DNA from: Gammaproteobacteria bacterium
Lineage (GTDB): Bacteria; Pseudomonadota; Gammaproteobacteria; Xanthomonadales; SZUA-36
DNA length: 64,000 bases
Direction of reading: 5' to 3'
NCBI GenBank assembly: GCA_024279945.1
Contig: JAJRRA010000077.1
Span: 1 to 64,000 of the forward strand
Made by a program: the position numbers and the translations under genes. How positions within the stretch are numbered: the stretch's first letter is position 1; each line of letters opens with the position of its first letter. Below, piece after piece: positions 1 to 8,493 of this stretch. The notes under the pieces were generated by a model. It made no database searches, had not been told where the DNA came from, and saw only the letters and a program-made list of their open reading frames with translations.

Positions 1-64
1 ACTCGCGCAGATCCGGCGGCAATAAAAACGGTTGGCTTCGATCGGCCTGGACAAAACGGCTCAT
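1..64 (-). mobile_element. IS1182-family transposase, N-terminal 21 residues only
   Basis: An ATG at 64 reading leftwards gives MSRFVQADRSQPFLLPPDLR, then runs off the window. This matches the typical start of IS1182-type DDE transposases (M-S-R-F ... D-R ... LLPP-L-EWL). A GAGAA stretch a few bases before the ATG can serve as ribosome binding site. Only the first 21 codons are visible, so whether the element is intact cannot be judged. No terminal inverted repeat could be identified between this start and the next gene. Confidence 0.65.
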
Positions 65-173
65 CAAATTCTCACTTACTCGTTATAATCCTCAGGTGAT
101 AACAATTATCTCACTTCGGACGAAAGTCCGACAGACTGCTAAGCTAATCATTGAAAATAATTTTGATTTGAAA

Positions 174-1331
174 CTACACGGGCGGGCCAGTTCTGGCGCC
201 GCCTCCGAGAACCTCGGCTGCCCAGTCATAGCAAAAGGCGCCAATTCGCGTGGGATCATCGGCGCCACAATGTTCAGCAGCGCCTTCCTCTTCAGTGAAC
301 ATTCTGAGTTCAGCCCGGCTGCTGTTGGAAGCCATATCGACCATCCACTGTGCATGTTCCATCGGTATTAATATGTCCAGTTCTCCGTGGGCGACCAGAA
401 AGGGACATTTCAGGGCAGGTAGTGCATCCATTAATGTATAAGAGTCAAATATTTTCCAGGCATCCTGCCGTGATTCAGCCCCGGTCAACCACACGGAGTG
501 GCTCTGAATTTCGGGAGAGGATAAGTCCGTCTCGAAATCTACCGGGTTCACTCTGTCTCCAACCGGATTAGCCCCCAGGGAAATGCAGCATTTCAGGCGC
601 GGCTCAAACGCGGCGGCTCGCGGGGCGCTATAGCCGCCGAAACTCAAAGCCATTATGCCGATACGTGCAGAATCTATCTGTTCCACGTTTTCCAGGTAAT
701 CAACGCACTTTCCGGCCCAGATTTCAGTTTCCGGTTTGAGTTTCATGTCATGAAACCGTAATGCCTCTCCGGTACCCTCACTATCGACAAAAAATGTGGC
801 AATACCCCGTTGGCGGGATAGCTCATGAAAGATGAGGTAGAGTATTTCCTTGGTTGAATCAAAACCATTGGAGTAAATCAGGCAAGGGTGTGGGCCAGGA
901 CCCTCGGGCAAAACCAGCCACCCGGACATGATTCCGTCACCCTGGGGAATTTCAACTCTGCTTGTGCGGTGCCCGCTTAATTTGACACCTTCAGAAAAGC
1001 AATCAATGCTTCGTTGATAGAGTGGATTGCGGCGGTGGTCTCCCGGCACCATCAGGCGTTCTGCTATCTGGTAATAAGCGCACGCTCTGAGTAATTTCAT
1101 ACCGGCGGTATAGCCATGCCCGGCGGCCGCATCGTCGTATCCCTGGCGGGCAACTTTATCCCCAATTAGAGTCCAGCTTTTGTGCCAGGCTTCGCCCATA
1201 ACTTCCTCAGATTCAGTTTGCAACTCCAGCAAAGGAGAGCAAGCCTGGTCGATTTCATTAATTTGCCCCATTTCCATTGCCAGTGAAACTGAAAATGACC
1301 AGGCAAAATTTTCCATAAAATATCTATACAT
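174..1331 (-). CDS. alpha/beta hydrolase, FrsA / dihydropseudooxynicotine-hydrolase-like
   Basis: 385 residues with a helical N-terminal cap of about 120 residues before the hydrolase core. The nucleophile elbow reads ALSFGGY, placing Ser at residue 230. Asp319 (in HGELD) and His354 (in AAEHCG) complete the triad. The cap-plus-core layout resembles 2,6-dihydropseudooxynicotine hydrolase and FrsA/DUF1100 proteins, which cleave C-C or ester bonds of small metabolites. The substrate is unknown. The start at 1331 is supported by AGGAG about 8 bases upstream; an internal ATG at 1316 is the alternative. No signal peptide is visible, so it is probably cytoplasmic. It lies downstream of the XRE-cupin regulator on the same strand, with palindromes between them, and may belong to that regulator's targets. 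Confidence 0.8.
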   Translation of the reverse strand: MYRYFMENFAWSFSVSLAMEMGQINEIDQACSPLLELQTESEEVMGEAWHKSWTLIGDKVARQGYDDAAAGHGYTAGMKLLRACAYYQIAERLMVPGDHRRNPLYQRSIDCFSEGVKLSGHRTSRVEIPQGDGIMSGWLVLPEGPGPHPCLIYSNGFDSTKEILYLIFHELSRQRGIATFFVDSEGTGEALRFHDMKLKPETEIWAGKCVDYLENVEQIDSARIGIMALSFGGYSAPRAAAFEPRLKCCISLGANPVGDRVNPVDFETDLSSPEIQSHSVWLTGAESRQDAWKIFDSYTLMDALPALKCPFLVAHGELDILIPMEHAQWMVDMASNSSRAELRMFTEEEGAAEHCGADDPTRIGAFCYDWAAEVLGGGARTGPPV

Positions 1332-1412
1332 TCAGCGGGCTCCTGTCTTCATGTTTTCCCATTCAGTTAAACTAAAATAGCTTAGGCTAATCTAATCTTT
1401 TTCTATAATTGT

Positions 1413-1452
1413 TTATTAGTTGTATGTCTAATAATAAACTTTCCTATAGGAA
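1413..1452. promoter_or_regulatory. two palindromes upstream of the hydrolase gene
   Basis: TTATTAG (1413-1419) and CTAATAA (1428-1434) form an inverted repeat with an 8-base loop. Just beyond lies a perfect 12-base palindrome, TTCCTATAGGAA (1441-1452). Both sit in an AT-rich 200-base gap between the regulator's stop and the hydrolase start, where an operator would be expected. The regulator assignment is inference. Confidence 0.35.
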
Positions 1453-1540
1453 AATCAATAGAGTTATTTTCTAATATGTTATAAACTTCAGGATGTGCTG
1501 CTATTGAAGTTTTGCCCTGGTAAGGTACAAAAAAATATGT

Positions 1541-2197
1541 TTACCTGAGTATCAAATCGCGCAATTTTTGTACCGATGAAATGGATTGATTATCGCTGCC
1601 GCGGGCGTCGTCAAAACCAGATTTGCTGCTTACTGCAAGAAAACGAACAGGAGATGAACCGCTTGAGCGAATAGAATGTGGTGTATGACTATCAAAATAC
1701 AGGCACTCGCCTTTGCTTAACTTGATCGGGGTTTCATCCTGAAATAATACTTCCAGTGTGCCGTCGAGAATAATCAGGAATTCCTCACCTGTGTGCCCGA
1801 CAAGGTCATGATGTTCAGCAGATTGAAGCGTGACGATCGTGGGAAATATTGCCTTGGAAACACTGTCTGCACATAGGATTGCATAGTCAGCACCAGGAAT
1901 GGAAAGGAATACAGGCTTATCTCGGCGATCAACAGTAGGAGTGCGTTTCGTTGTCGTTTCCCCGCTATCACCAAACAGGAATGCAGGGGAAATTTCCAGT
2001 CCCGACATTATTCGTGTGACCACATCAAAGGTCGGAGACATCTTGTTGTTTTCGATTTTTGACAGAGTGGATACAGCAACACCAGTCATCTTGCTTGCTT
2101 CATTGAGGGATAATCCGCGCTTTTTGCGCAGGCGACGCAGTCGATCACCCAGTAGTCGGGAATTCAATTTGGGATTGTTTTGTCGTTTCTGATGCAT
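1541..2197 (-). CDS. XRE-family transcriptional regulator with C-terminal cupin domain
   Basis: 218 residues. Residues about 15-70 form an XRE helix-turn-helix (LRRLRKKRGLSLNEASKMTG followed by V-S-TLSKIEN). Residues about 115-190 form a cupin barrel (HTGEEFLIILDGTLEVLF, then GECLYFDSHTPHSIRS). This architecture is common in one-component regulators of amine, amino-acid or sulfur catabolism such as PuuR and SutR, where the cupin senses a small ligand. It is divergent from the MFS transporter at 2393 and upstream of the hydrolase, so either could be its target. A perfect palindrome lies in the shared promoter region and another inverted repeat sits just before its own start codon, which would suit autoregulation. 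The ligand is unknown. Confidence 0.88.
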   Translation of the reverse strand: MHQKRQNNPKLNSRLLGDRLRRLRKKRGLSLNEASKMTGVAVSTLSKIENNKMSPTFDVVTRIMSGLEISPAFLFGDSGETTTKRTPTVDRRDKPVFLSIPGADYAILCADSVSKAIFPTIVTLQSAEHHDLVGHTGEEFLIILDGTLEVLFQDETPIKLSKGECLYFDSHTPHSIRSSGSSPVRFLAVSSKSGFDDARGSDNQSISSVQKLRDLILR

Positions 2198-2208
2198 GGG
2201 ATAAGTTC

Positions 2209-2282
2209 TTCTGTTCAGAATAATTCGTATCTTGCCGAAAGAAATGTTAGCATTTTCGTAAAGGAAAAACTATCAGCTGATA
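2209..2282. promoter_or_regulatory. candidate operators between the XRE-cupin regulator and the MFS gene
   Basis: TTCTGTTCAGAA (2209-2220) is an inverted repeat with a 2-base centre, 12 bases upstream of the regulator's start. TATCAGCTGATA (2271-2282) is a perfect 12-base palindrome near the middle of the divergent region. The two do not share a sequence with each other or with the palindromes near 1413-1452, so at most some are true sites of one regulator. Confidence 0.3.
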
Positions 2283-2392
2283 TACGTCTCTTCCAGAACT
2301 CTGAAAACTGAATTGGAGAAAGGATTGCAAGCTAAAGAAATTGTACAGCCTGCAAAATTTACACCTCAATATGCATCACATAAGGCCTGAAA

Positions 2393-3739
2393 ATGATGAG
2401 GGATGATGATATGGCTGATGCTGAGAACACGCAAGCAGCGGAGGATTGGCCGGACCCACGACATGCCTGGTTTGCGGTGGTTATGTTGACACTTGCGCTA
2501 ATCCTCGCTTTTGCAGATCGTTTTGTTCTGAGCCTCCTTGTTGAGCCCATCAAAGCTGATTTGTTGCTTAGTGACACTCAGATTGGTCTCCTGCAAGGTT
2601 TGCCATTCGGGGTATTTTATACGCTGTTCGCGATTCCGCTTGGTCGTCTGGCGGACAATTCGAATCGAAGAAACCTGTTGCTTATCTGCATTTTCATCTG
2701 GAGTGTATTGACGGCCATGTGTGGATTGGCACGCAGCTATACATTTTTGTTTTTGGCCCGGATTGGCGTTGCCACAGGCGAGGCAGGACTGGGGCCCATC
2801 ACGATGACTTTAATCAGCGATTATTTCCCAAAAGATAAGCGTACAAAGCCGTTCGGTCTGTTTTTAAGTGGAACACACATAGGAGGCGGGTTGGCCCTCA
2901 TTATCGGCGGAGCAATAGTCGAGATGGTTACATCTGGAACGGGAGTATCTTTACCGCTTATTGGTCCGGTCAAAGCATGGCAGTTGGCATTCATTCTGGT
3001 TGGTCTCCCCGGCTTGTTGCTGTTACCACTGGTCGCTGCGATAAGAGAGCCTGAAAGGAAGGGGGGGAGTGAAAAATTTGATATTACCGGTGTTCTACTT
3101 TTTATTAGACAGCATTGGCAGGTTTATCTGGCAATTTTTCTTGGAATGTCCTGCATGGGGACCGTTGCTTCAGCCATCATTGCCTGGGGTCCTGCCACGT
3201 TCATGCGCATTTACGGTTGGGATTTTCAGCAAATTGGATTTGGTTTTGGAAGTGTCATACTCGTTAGTGGTGTTTCCGGTTCACTCCTTGCCGGATCAGT
3301 AGAAAATTTTTTTTCCAAGAGAGGTTATGAAGATGCAAAAATCAGAGGTATTGTCACCTGCGGCTTTATAATGAGCCCCATCAGTTTCCTCGGGATTCTT
3401 TCTGGTGATGCCTATTTTTCACTGTTAGCCATTGCCTTGACGATTTTCCTTTGTGCCACACCCCTGGTGCTGGGTCCAGCGGCCATTATGGCTATTACGC
3501 CTGGTCGTCTGCGCGGGCAAATGGGTGCTATATATATCGTGTTTATAGGTCTCCTGGGTGGCTTTATCGGCCCCATGCTCGTTCCCCTGTTAACCGATTA
3601 TGTGTTCCAGGATGATGCGGCGCTACTCTATTCACTCGCTATCGTTGTGGGGACAATAGGCCCTCTGGGCGGAATATTACTGTACATGAATAGAGGCCAT
3701 TACGTGGATGCAGACAGGCTGTGTGGACAAGCTGGTTAA
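2393..3739 (+). CDS. MFS transporter
   Basis: 448 residues with about 12 hydrophobic segments. The MFS signature loop between helices 2 and 3 reads GRLADNSNRR. The protein resembles Spinster/ACS-type MFS permeases that take up organic anions in Proteobacteria. The exact substrate cannot be read. ATG 2393 has AAGG upstream, while ATG 2411 (MADAENT) has GAGGG at 8 bases and is an equally good start. It is divergent from the XRE-cupin regulator and upstream of a TonB-dependent receptor, SDR and ThDP enzyme, so it probably imports the substrate (or exports a product) of that catabolic block. Confidence 0.85.
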   Translation: MMRDDDMADAENTQAAEDWPDPRHAWFAVVMLTLALILAFADRFVLSLLVEPIKADLLLSDTQIGLLQGLPFGVFYTLFAIPLGRLADNSNRRNLLLICIFIWSVLTAMCGLARSYTFLFLARIGVATGEAGLGPITMTLISDYFPKDKRTKPFGLFLSGTHIGGGLALIIGGAIVEMVTSGTGVSLPLIGPVKAWQLAFILVGLPGLLLLPLVAAIREPERKGGSEKFDITGVLLFIRQHWQVYLAIFLGMSCMGTVASAIIAWGPATFMRIYGWDFQQIGFGFGSVILVSGVSGSLLAGSVENFFSKRGYEDAKIRGIVTCGFIMSPISFLGILSGDAYFSLLAIALTIFLCATPLVLGPAAIMAITPGRLRGQMGAIYIVFIGLLGGFIGPMLVPLLTDYVFQDDAALLYSLAIVVGTIGPLGGILLYMNRGHYVDADRLCGQAG

Positions 3740-3852
3740 TACCGTAACCATAAGACGGAGATAAAGAGTCTGTGATACGGGCGATGATACATACGTTTCC
3801 CCGGCACTCATCGAAGATTTTAATTGCAACAGCGAATGCTCTCCAAGTCCTT

Positions 3853-3873
3853 TTCTAAGTAATTCTCGCTATT
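3853..3873 (+). promoter_or_regulatory. shared 21-nt upstream element, copy 1 (TonB receptor)
   Basis: The sequence TTCTAAGTAATTCTCGCTATT recurs at 7598-7618 with one difference (A to G). The 16-base core AGTAATTCTCGCTATT is exact. Copy 1 ends 55 bases before the receptor's first ATG; copy 2 ends 61 bases before the SDR start. The matching distance suggests a regulator site or promoter element. The LuxR-type regulator encoded between the two copies is the natural candidate, but this is inference. Confidence 0.5.
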
Positions 3874-3928
3874 TACGCAGACAGTGATCGCTTGGCACAC
3901 TAGATGCGGGTAGCAATGAGAGGGTTAC

Positions 3929-6196
3929 ATGATGAGAGGATTCAACATGAAGCAACTGTGCCTGTTGATGCCTGCTGTTGCTTGGGCGCTCTGCTTCGGA
4001 CAAAGTGCTTTGTATGCCGCCGAGCCGGCATCTGACGAGATTGCGGTACTTGAAGAGGTCGTGGTTACGGCGACACGCCGGGAGACCAATCTTCAGGATA
4101 CCGGCCTGTCAATCACCGCCTTCAGTGGGGAGCAATTGCGGGAGATCAATGCGATTCGCTTCGATGATATTGCTGCTCAAACCCCTGGGCTCCGGTATAC
4201 GCAAGGGGGCGGGGCGCCACTTCTGGGTCTTATCAGTATTCGGGGCGTTGCCCAGAATGACTTTTCGCACCACATTGAGGCTGCAACCGTACTGTACGTG
4301 GACGATATATATCGGCCATCTACCAGTAGCAATATGCAGAATCTTTTTGATATCAATCGTGTAGAAGTAATCAAGGGCCCACAGGGCACGCTGTTTGGCA
4401 GAAATGCGACAGGCGGCCTGATACATATTCTGACCCGGGATCCCACGGATGAGTTTGAGGGCTATCTCGACCTCACTATTGCTGAGTTCAATGAAATTGC
4501 TGCCGAAGGGGTAGTCAATATTCCATTTTCGCAGACAACGGCAGCGCGGATTTCCATCTATCATCGGGAAAACGATGGCTGGATCAAAAACGCAATCGGA
4601 CCGGATAGTATTGCTGACGACACGACTGCCTTACGTGCCAAGCTGGTTTTCCAGCCAAACGATGCCTGGCGGATTAAACTGCAGGGCGAGTGGACGAAAA
4701 CGGACAACGTTGATGCGGGCGGTGGGTTTCCCACCGGTGGCTATATGGGGCCCGATACGCTGGGGCGTTTTCGCCCCTCACTGAACACGGACACGGGTTA
4801 CATTGATGCTGATGGCAATGTATTTACCGGTGAATTTGATTTTCCCGGCAAATTTGATCGCGAAGAATATGTTGTCTTCGCTGATATTGAATACCAGTCG
4901 GGAAACTATACTTTTAAATCGCTAAGTTCCTATTCCGAGCAGGACGTTTTCTATAGCGAAGACAATGATCTGACCCCTTTCGATATTGCCATATTCCGTC
5001 AGAGAACCGAGCAGGAGAATTTTACACAGGAATTTCGTATCAATGCCGATTTTGATCGCTGGCGACTGACCAGCGGCCTTTATTATCTCAATATCGACGG
5101 TACATATTTTCAGAATTATCAGATCAATAATCTGGGCAATTTTGATCAGATCCTTGCTCCAATTCCTGTTCTGATTTTACCGCTTGGTTTCAATCAATGG
5201 GCAGACTACACACTGGAAACCAAATCATGGTCAATCTTTTCCCAGGGCGAATACGACCTGACATCCAGGCTCACAATGACGCTTGGGTTCCGTTATACCA
5301 AGGATAAAAAAGACTACGCCTATCTCAATACATGTGAGAATCTGTTACCCAGGCCGGCGTGTCCGCCGGCATTTGACCCGGCGACACTTGCAGGTGCGGG
5401 CCTGGTGACGGATAAACACAGTGAAGATGGCATTTCCGCACGCTTCCAACTCGACTATTCGATGACGGAAGACTGGTTGCTGTTTGCCAGTTATAACCGT
5501 GGTTACAAAGCGTTCAACTATAATGCGGGCTTCTCTGGGGCAGCCCTGGTTTCTGATGTGCGCTATGACGGTGAATTCCTGAATGCCTATGAGATAGGCA
5601 GTAAGCTGGATTTCTGGAATCGTCGCGCACGTTTGAATTTAAGTGCCTTTTATTACGACTATCAGGACTATCAGGCATTTGACCAACGCGGTGTCCAATT
5701 CATTCTTTCCAATGCTGATGCCACCATCTATGGAGCCGAGGCCGAGCTTGCAATTAGTCCCGGTTATGGAATCAATCTCCAGTTCGGGCTTGCGCTACTC
5801 GACACCGAGGTTAAGGATATTCCGATCGGTGGTCAGCTTCTGAACCGGGAAGCCCCGCAGTCACCGGACACTACGTTCAATTTCTTCGCAGCGAAGGATT
5901 TTGAACTGGCCAAGGGTGTAATTCGGCTCAGTTTTGATGGTATTTATACGGACAAGTATTTCTCACAGTTGACCAATGCCGAGGTCACACTGGTTGACAG
6001 CAACTGGCTGGTTAATACCCGTCTTTCGTTCACCACGAGTGATGAACGCTGGGATTTTGCAATTTTCGTGCGTAACCTGCTTGACGATGCACGGCAGATA
6101 TATGCCTTCGATATTACATTTCCCGGTAATGGTTTGGTGGAGCAAACCTATGCACCCCCACGTTGGGCAGGAGTTCAGGTTCGTTTCAATTACTGA
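3929..6196 (+). CDS. TonB-dependent receptor
   Basis: Outer-membrane TonB-gated receptor of 755 residues. A signal peptide ends near ALYAAEP. EEVVVTATRRETNLQDT follows as a TonB-box-like segment at the start of the plug, with the plug signatures VLYVDDIYRP and EVIKGPQGTLFGRNATGG further on. The chain ends in VRFNY, with the terminal aromatic residue typical of outer-membrane barrels. ATG 3929 follows GAGAGGG, while ATG 3947 (MKQLC) follows GAGAGGA at 7 bases and gives a cleaner signal peptide. The family takes up siderophores, but many receptors of this FecA/CirA-like type in marine Gammaproteobacteria import organic substrates. Neighbouring catabolic genes favour an organic substrate. The shared 21-nt element lies upstream. 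Confidence 0.93.
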   Translation: MMRGFNMKQLCLLMPAVAWALCFGQSALYAAEPASDEIAVLEEVVVTATRRETNLQDTGLSITAFSGEQLREINAIRFDDIAAQTPGLRYTQGGGAPLLGLISIRGVAQNDFSHHIEAATVLYVDDIYRPSTSSNMQNLFDINRVEVIKGPQGTLFGRNATGGLIHILTRDPTDEFEGYLDLTIAEFNEIAAEGVVNIPFSQTTAARISIYHRENDGWIKNAIGPDSIADDTTALRAKLVFQPNDAWRIKLQGEWTKTDNVDAGGGFPTGGYMGPDTLGRFRPSLNTDTGYIDADGNVFTGEFDFPGKFDREEYVVFADIEYQSGNYTFKSLSSYSEQDVFYSEDNDLTPFDIAIFRQRTEQENFTQEFRINADFDRWRLTSGLYYLNIDGTYFQNYQINNLGNFDQILAPIPVLILPLGFNQWADYTLETKSWSIFSQGEYDLTSRLTMTLGFRYTKDKKDYAYLNTCENLLPRPACPPAFDPATLAGAGLVTDKHSEDGISARFQLDYSMTEDWLLFASYNRGYKAFNYNAGFSGAALVSDVRYDGEFLNAYEIGSKLDFWNRRARLNLSAFYYDYQDYQAFDQRGVQFILSNADATIYGAEAELAISPGYGINLQFGLALLDTEVKDIPIGGQLLNREAPQSPDTTFNFFAAKDFELAKGVIRLSFDGIYTDKYFSQLTNAEVTLVDSNWLVNTRLSFTTSDERWDFAIFVRNLLDDARQIYAFDITFPGNGLVEQTYAPPRWAGVQVRFNY

Positions 6197-6446
6197 ATTT
6201 AGGGGAAATGGTGGCGGCATGGCGTACCGGTAAGGCAGGGCTGATCGTCAAATTCGCCTGGGTTGGCAGCAAAAAAGCTCTCGAACAGCCTGTCTTGATT
6301 CTTGTAGCAAAGTGAAGCCAAAAGTTGATACTGCTATACTTATAGCGGCTCAATTGTGTTTAGATAAATAATCTGTCCATATGCTACGGGGATAGTACTA
6401 CTGATAATAATCACCCTGTAGCCAGGCATTCACTACGCTATATAAA

Positions 6447-7553
6447 ATGGTCGAGCTGTCTACAAATGACTTCAAGGATATCCTTGATATCAATAGCGAA
6501 CTTCTGAGTTGTCGTACTCTTGTTGAGTTTCGTACGACGGCGATGGCGTCTATGCGGCGGGTCCTGGAGGCCGACACCAGTGTTTTTTTTAGTGTCGTTG
6601 GTTCTGATGAGAACCGGAATATAGATAATGGCCTGGCCTTCGGTGCAGATGAAACAGACCTGGCCAACTACCACAATCGCTACATGAGGATGGATCCATT
6701 TCTCTCGTGGGCCTTGAATGAAGAGTACTCCCGCCGCGACCCGGTTATTGTGTCAGATCAGTTGGTCCACTACCGTTCATTCGAACGGACTGAATTCTAT
6801 AATGATTTTTTCCGGCCAATTTCGGTACACAGCGTTTTGGGAATAACACTGCATTCAGGGACAAAGTCTGTTGGTCTGCTTGCTGTTCACCGGCCAAAGA
6901 GGGCACTTCCGTTCAACCGGGGCGATCAGGCAAAAGCCCGGCTGGCAATTCCGGGATTACTCACAGCCCTGCAGAGGGTCAGGAGCCTTGAACGGGCTAC
7001 TGAGTGTGACTCAATTCTCGAAAATCTGGTGATGGATTTACCCTGCGAAGGTGTCGTCATTCTCAATTCGGAGTTGTGCCCTGTTTTCTGCGATGCTCGC
7101 GCCCGTGAATTGCTCAGAGTTGCCCCCGGACAACCGTTGAATACAGTTCGTATTCCGAATGCGGTGAGTCGTGTTTGCAGGAAACTCATGGAAGAAAATG
7201 ATCGATCCGGCAAATCACCGGCACCGAGGATAGAGTTTGACCTGCATGGCACAAAGAAACTAGGAGCCCGGGTACGCTTGACCAGTGCCGGTAGCATGGG
7301 TGTTCGCTTGATTATTTATTTTGAAAACGAGCAGAAATCACTGGTATGTGATCACAAGCTCAAAGTGCTGGGTTTGACAAAGCGCGAAATTGATATCGCA
7401 CAGTTGGTATGCCGGGGTCAGACCAATAGCCAAATTGCCGAAAACCTGGCCATCAGTGAACGCACTGTGGAGAATCATTTGCGTTCAGTCTATACAAAAT
7501 CAAAGGTTCATAGCCGCACTAACCTGATATACCGGCTTATTGCGAACAACTGA
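6447..7553 (+). CDS. LuxR-family transcriptional regulator
   Basis: 368 residues. The C-terminal helix-turn-helix occupies residues about 310-366 (LTKREIDIAQLVCRGQTNSQ, then A-ISERTVENHLRSVY). The first 170 residues look like a GAF-type sensory fold, with a middle PAS-like stretch (ILNSELCPVFCDARARELL). This layout fits a one-component LuxR regulator answering a small molecule, not a two-component receiver, because the phosphorylation Asp pattern is absent. No Shine-Dalgarno is evident before ATG 6447, which follows TATAAA directly, so translation may be weak or leaderless. It sits between the receptor and the SDR/ThDP genes, both of which carry the same 21-nt upstream element, so it is the likely local activator. 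Confidence 0.87.
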   Translation: MVELSTNDFKDILDINSELLSCRTLVEFRTTAMASMRRVLEADTSVFFSVVGSDENRNIDNGLAFGADETDLANYHNRYMRMDPFLSWALNEEYSRRDPVIVSDQLVHYRSFERTEFYNDFFRPISVHSVLGITLHSGTKSVGLLAVHRPKRALPFNRGDQAKARLAIPGLLTALQRVRSLERATECDSILENLVMDLPCEGVVILNSELCPVFCDARARELLRVAPGQPLNTVRIPNAVSRVCRKLMEENDRSGKSPAPRIEFDLHGTKKLGARVRLTSAGSMGVRLIIYFENEQKSLVCDHKLKVLGLTKREIDIAQLVCRGQTNSQIAENLAISERTVENHLRSVYTKSKVHSRTNLIYRLIANN

Positions 7554-7597
7554 TAATCTTGCTTTTTTGCCTTGTTGATCTCCTCAAGATCTGATCG

Positions 7598-7618
7598 TTC
7601 TGAGTAATTCTCGCTATT
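7598..7618 (+). promoter_or_regulatory. shared 21-nt upstream element, copy 2 (SDR-ThDP operon)
   Basis: TTCTGAGTAATTCTCGCTATT matches copy 1 at 3853-3873 in 20 of 21 positions and ends 61 bases before the SDR start codon. It lies in the gap just after the LuxR-type gene, which supports separate transcription of the SDR-ThDP pair. Confidence 0.5.
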
Positions 7619-7679
7619 GTAAGCCCCGCTTAACTACGGGATTCTTACCGTGCGCTTTTATCAATAGCAGGAAAAGTTC

Positions 7680-8465
7680 ATGGGCAGAGTTGAAAGTAAA
7701 GTTGCGATTGTGAGTGGTGGGGCATCAGGGATTGGTCGCGAAACCTGTAAAACTCTGGCCAGAGAAGGTGCTAAAACAATCGTTGCTGATATTAATACAG
7801 AAGGTGCTCAAAAGGTGGCCGCTGATATCGGTGACAATGCGATTGCCCTGGCTCTTGATGTAGCAAAAGAAGATCAGTGGCAACACTGCGTTGCCGAATG
7901 CATCCGGCGTTTTGGACGACTGGACATCGTGGTCAACGGGGCTGGAATTGGCTTTAGTGGTAATTTTGAAGAAACCTCTATTGAACAGTGGCAGATGACC
8001 CTGGATGTAAATCTGACCGGCACGATGCTGGGGTGTAAATACGGTATCAAGGGAATAAAAGCCAATGACAGGGGTGGCTCAATTATTAATATTTCTTCTT
8101 TGGGGGGTCTGGTGGGAGCGCCGGATATTGCGGACTATTGTGCCAGCAAGGGGGGCGTCACCCTGTTAACGAAATCGGTAGCGCTTCACTGTACCCAGCA
8201 CAAATTGAATATACGTTGTAATTCGGTACACCCAACCTATGTTGACTCCGAGATGCTCGATCCCATAGCCGAAATGTTCGGTAGCAGGGAAGCCATGGTG
8301 TCGGCCATGGCTCAGGAAGTGCCGATAGGACGAATTGCCCAAACACAGGATATCGCCAATGCCATTTTGTTTCTGGCCTCGGATGAGTCGGCCATGATAA
8401 CCGGATCACCCCTGATCATAGATGGCGGCCAACTAGCCGGTGTATACGGGCAACACAGCGGGTAA
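7680..8465 (+). CDS. short-chain dehydrogenase/reductase (classical SDR)
   Basis: 261 residues, an NAD(P)-dependent oxidoreductase. Visible motifs are the dinucleotide loop SGGASGIG (residues 12-19), NGAG (86-89), Asn111, Ser140 (NISSLGG), and the catalytic pair Tyr153/Lys157 in YCASK. Asp37 at the end of beta-2 (VADIN) favours NAD over NADP. It resembles cyclopentanol/3-hydroxy-dehydrogenase-type SDRs, but the substrate cannot be assigned. The ThDP enzyme follows 28 bases later, so the two probably form one operon in which an alcohol or ketone is converted before or after C-C bond making or breaking. Confidence 0.9.
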   Translation: MGRVESKVAIVSGGASGIGRETCKTLAREGAKTIVADINTEGAQKVAADIGDNAIALALDVAKEDQWQHCVAECIRRFGRLDIVVNGAGIGFSGNFEETSIEQWQMTLDVNLTGTMLGCKYGIKGIKANDRGGSIINISSLGGLVGAPDIADYCASKGGVTLLTKSVALHCTQHKLNIRCNSVHPTYVDSEMLDPIAEMFGSREAMVSAMAQEVPIGRIAQTQDIANAILFLASDESAMITGSPLIIDGGQLAGVYGQHSG

Positions 8466-8493
8466 ATCGACAACAGTACAAGAGGTGATGGAA

